5,042 bases of DNA. It comes from an uncultured Lachnospiraceae bacterium. Lineage in GTDB: Bacteria > Bacillota_A > Clostridia > Lachnospirales > Lachnospiraceae. The stretch is taken from contig CADBME010000269.1 of NCBI GenBank assembly GCA_902795715.1, positions 1-5,042 of the forward strand, given 5' to 3'. The position numbers and the translations under genes are program-made. The notes beneath the pieces were generated by a model. It was given only the letters and a program-made list of their open reading frames with translations. It ran no database searches and was not told where the DNA came from. This document shows positions 4,871-5,042 of this stretch, piece after piece. The first letter of the stretch is position 1, and each line of letters starts with the position of its first letter.

Positions 4871-5042
4871 GGAAATAATCCTCTCCATTATCAAAATGAG
4901 ATCCTATGTTATGTTTTATAATTTTTCTACTTTTTAGTATAATTATCCAAAATATATAATACCATAATAACGGGGCATAAACCATGGTAATATGCACACA
5001 AACAGGTCATTCACCCCCCCCTATATGATCAAAAAATTGATC
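4871..5042. other. AT-rich non-coding right end
   Basis: This stretch is very AT-rich with several TATAAT-like strings, an eight-C run at 5014-5021 and a terminal inverted repeat. It may hold the promoter of the small minus-strand ORF, but no -35/-10 pair stands out. I see no gene here. Confidence 0.45.
5027..5042. repeat. Terminal inverted repeat GATCAA-N4-TTGATC
   Basis: GATCAA at 5027-5032 and TTGATC at 5037-5042 form a 6-bp inverted repeat around AAAA, ending exactly at the window edge. It may be a small hairpin, or a cloning or contig-end effect, since both ends are GATC. Confidence 0.3.

Noticed and set aside
4944..5025. Short minus ORF behind a G-run that mimics a ribosome site
   Set aside because: The G run is a homopolymer, the product is 27 residues of low-information sequence, and nothing supports translation.
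1..5042. CRISPR, tRNA, rRNA or complete insertion sequence
   Set aside because: No regularly spaced repeats, cloverleaf-like segment, rRNA motif or transposase sequence was seen on either strand.

Overview
The window looks like a piece of a low-to-moderate GC Firmicutes genome, most likely a gut clostridium of the Lachnospiraceae type. This rests on strong AGGAGG-type ribosome sites, a clostridial-style LexA with an Ile-Pro-Cys-Gly cleavage site, and recognisable clostridial forms of flavodoxin, MazG-like, WYL and LUD-domain proteins. The assignment is from pattern recognition only. No rRNA, tRNA, CRISPR array or complete insertion sequence was seen.

Layout, left to right. 1-103 (-) is the N-terminus of an alpha/beta-hydrolase-like protein running off the left edge. 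104-429 has no convincing gene but holds a terminator-like hairpin and two smaller inverted repeats. 430-660 (-) is a four-cysteine zinc-ribbon fragment. 635-760 (+) is a zinc-finger fragment joined to a flavodoxin (759-1246, +) that is broken by a one-base frameshift. All recognised genes right of that are on the minus strand. They are, in transcription order from the right edge: a small unknown ORF (4708-4870), a LUD-domain remnant (4375-4575), a carbon-nitrogen hydrolase fragment (4117-4359), a WYL-regulator C-terminus (3666-4083), an apparently intact lexA (2865-3515) with its own promoter and candidate operators, a frameshifted histidine phosphatase (2216-2796), a MazG-like pyrophosphohydrolase with an abnormal C-terminus (1753-2004), and a membrane-anchored coiled-coil protein (1300-1734).

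The main message is that most genes are damaged while lexA and the coiled-coil gene read cleanly. In the phosphatase, flavodoxin and LUD remnant the missing motif is still present in another frame one base away, and WYL and MazG-like show weaker signs of the same. In addition, the hydrolase, the WYL protein and the LUD protein lack large N-terminal or internal parts. Either the locus is a graveyard of decaying genes around a retained SOS-type repressor, or the sequence carries many indel errors and collapsed joins, as at a low-quality contig end. The data here cannot separate these, but re-sequencing would.

If the genes are restored on paper, lexA, a histidine phosphatase, a MazG-like nucleotide pyrophosphohydrolase and a coiled-coil membrane protein form one co-directional run. 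An SOS or nucleotide-pool housekeeping role for that run is inference only. I found no convincing new biological system. The most useful items are the lexA control region and the systematic gene breakage.
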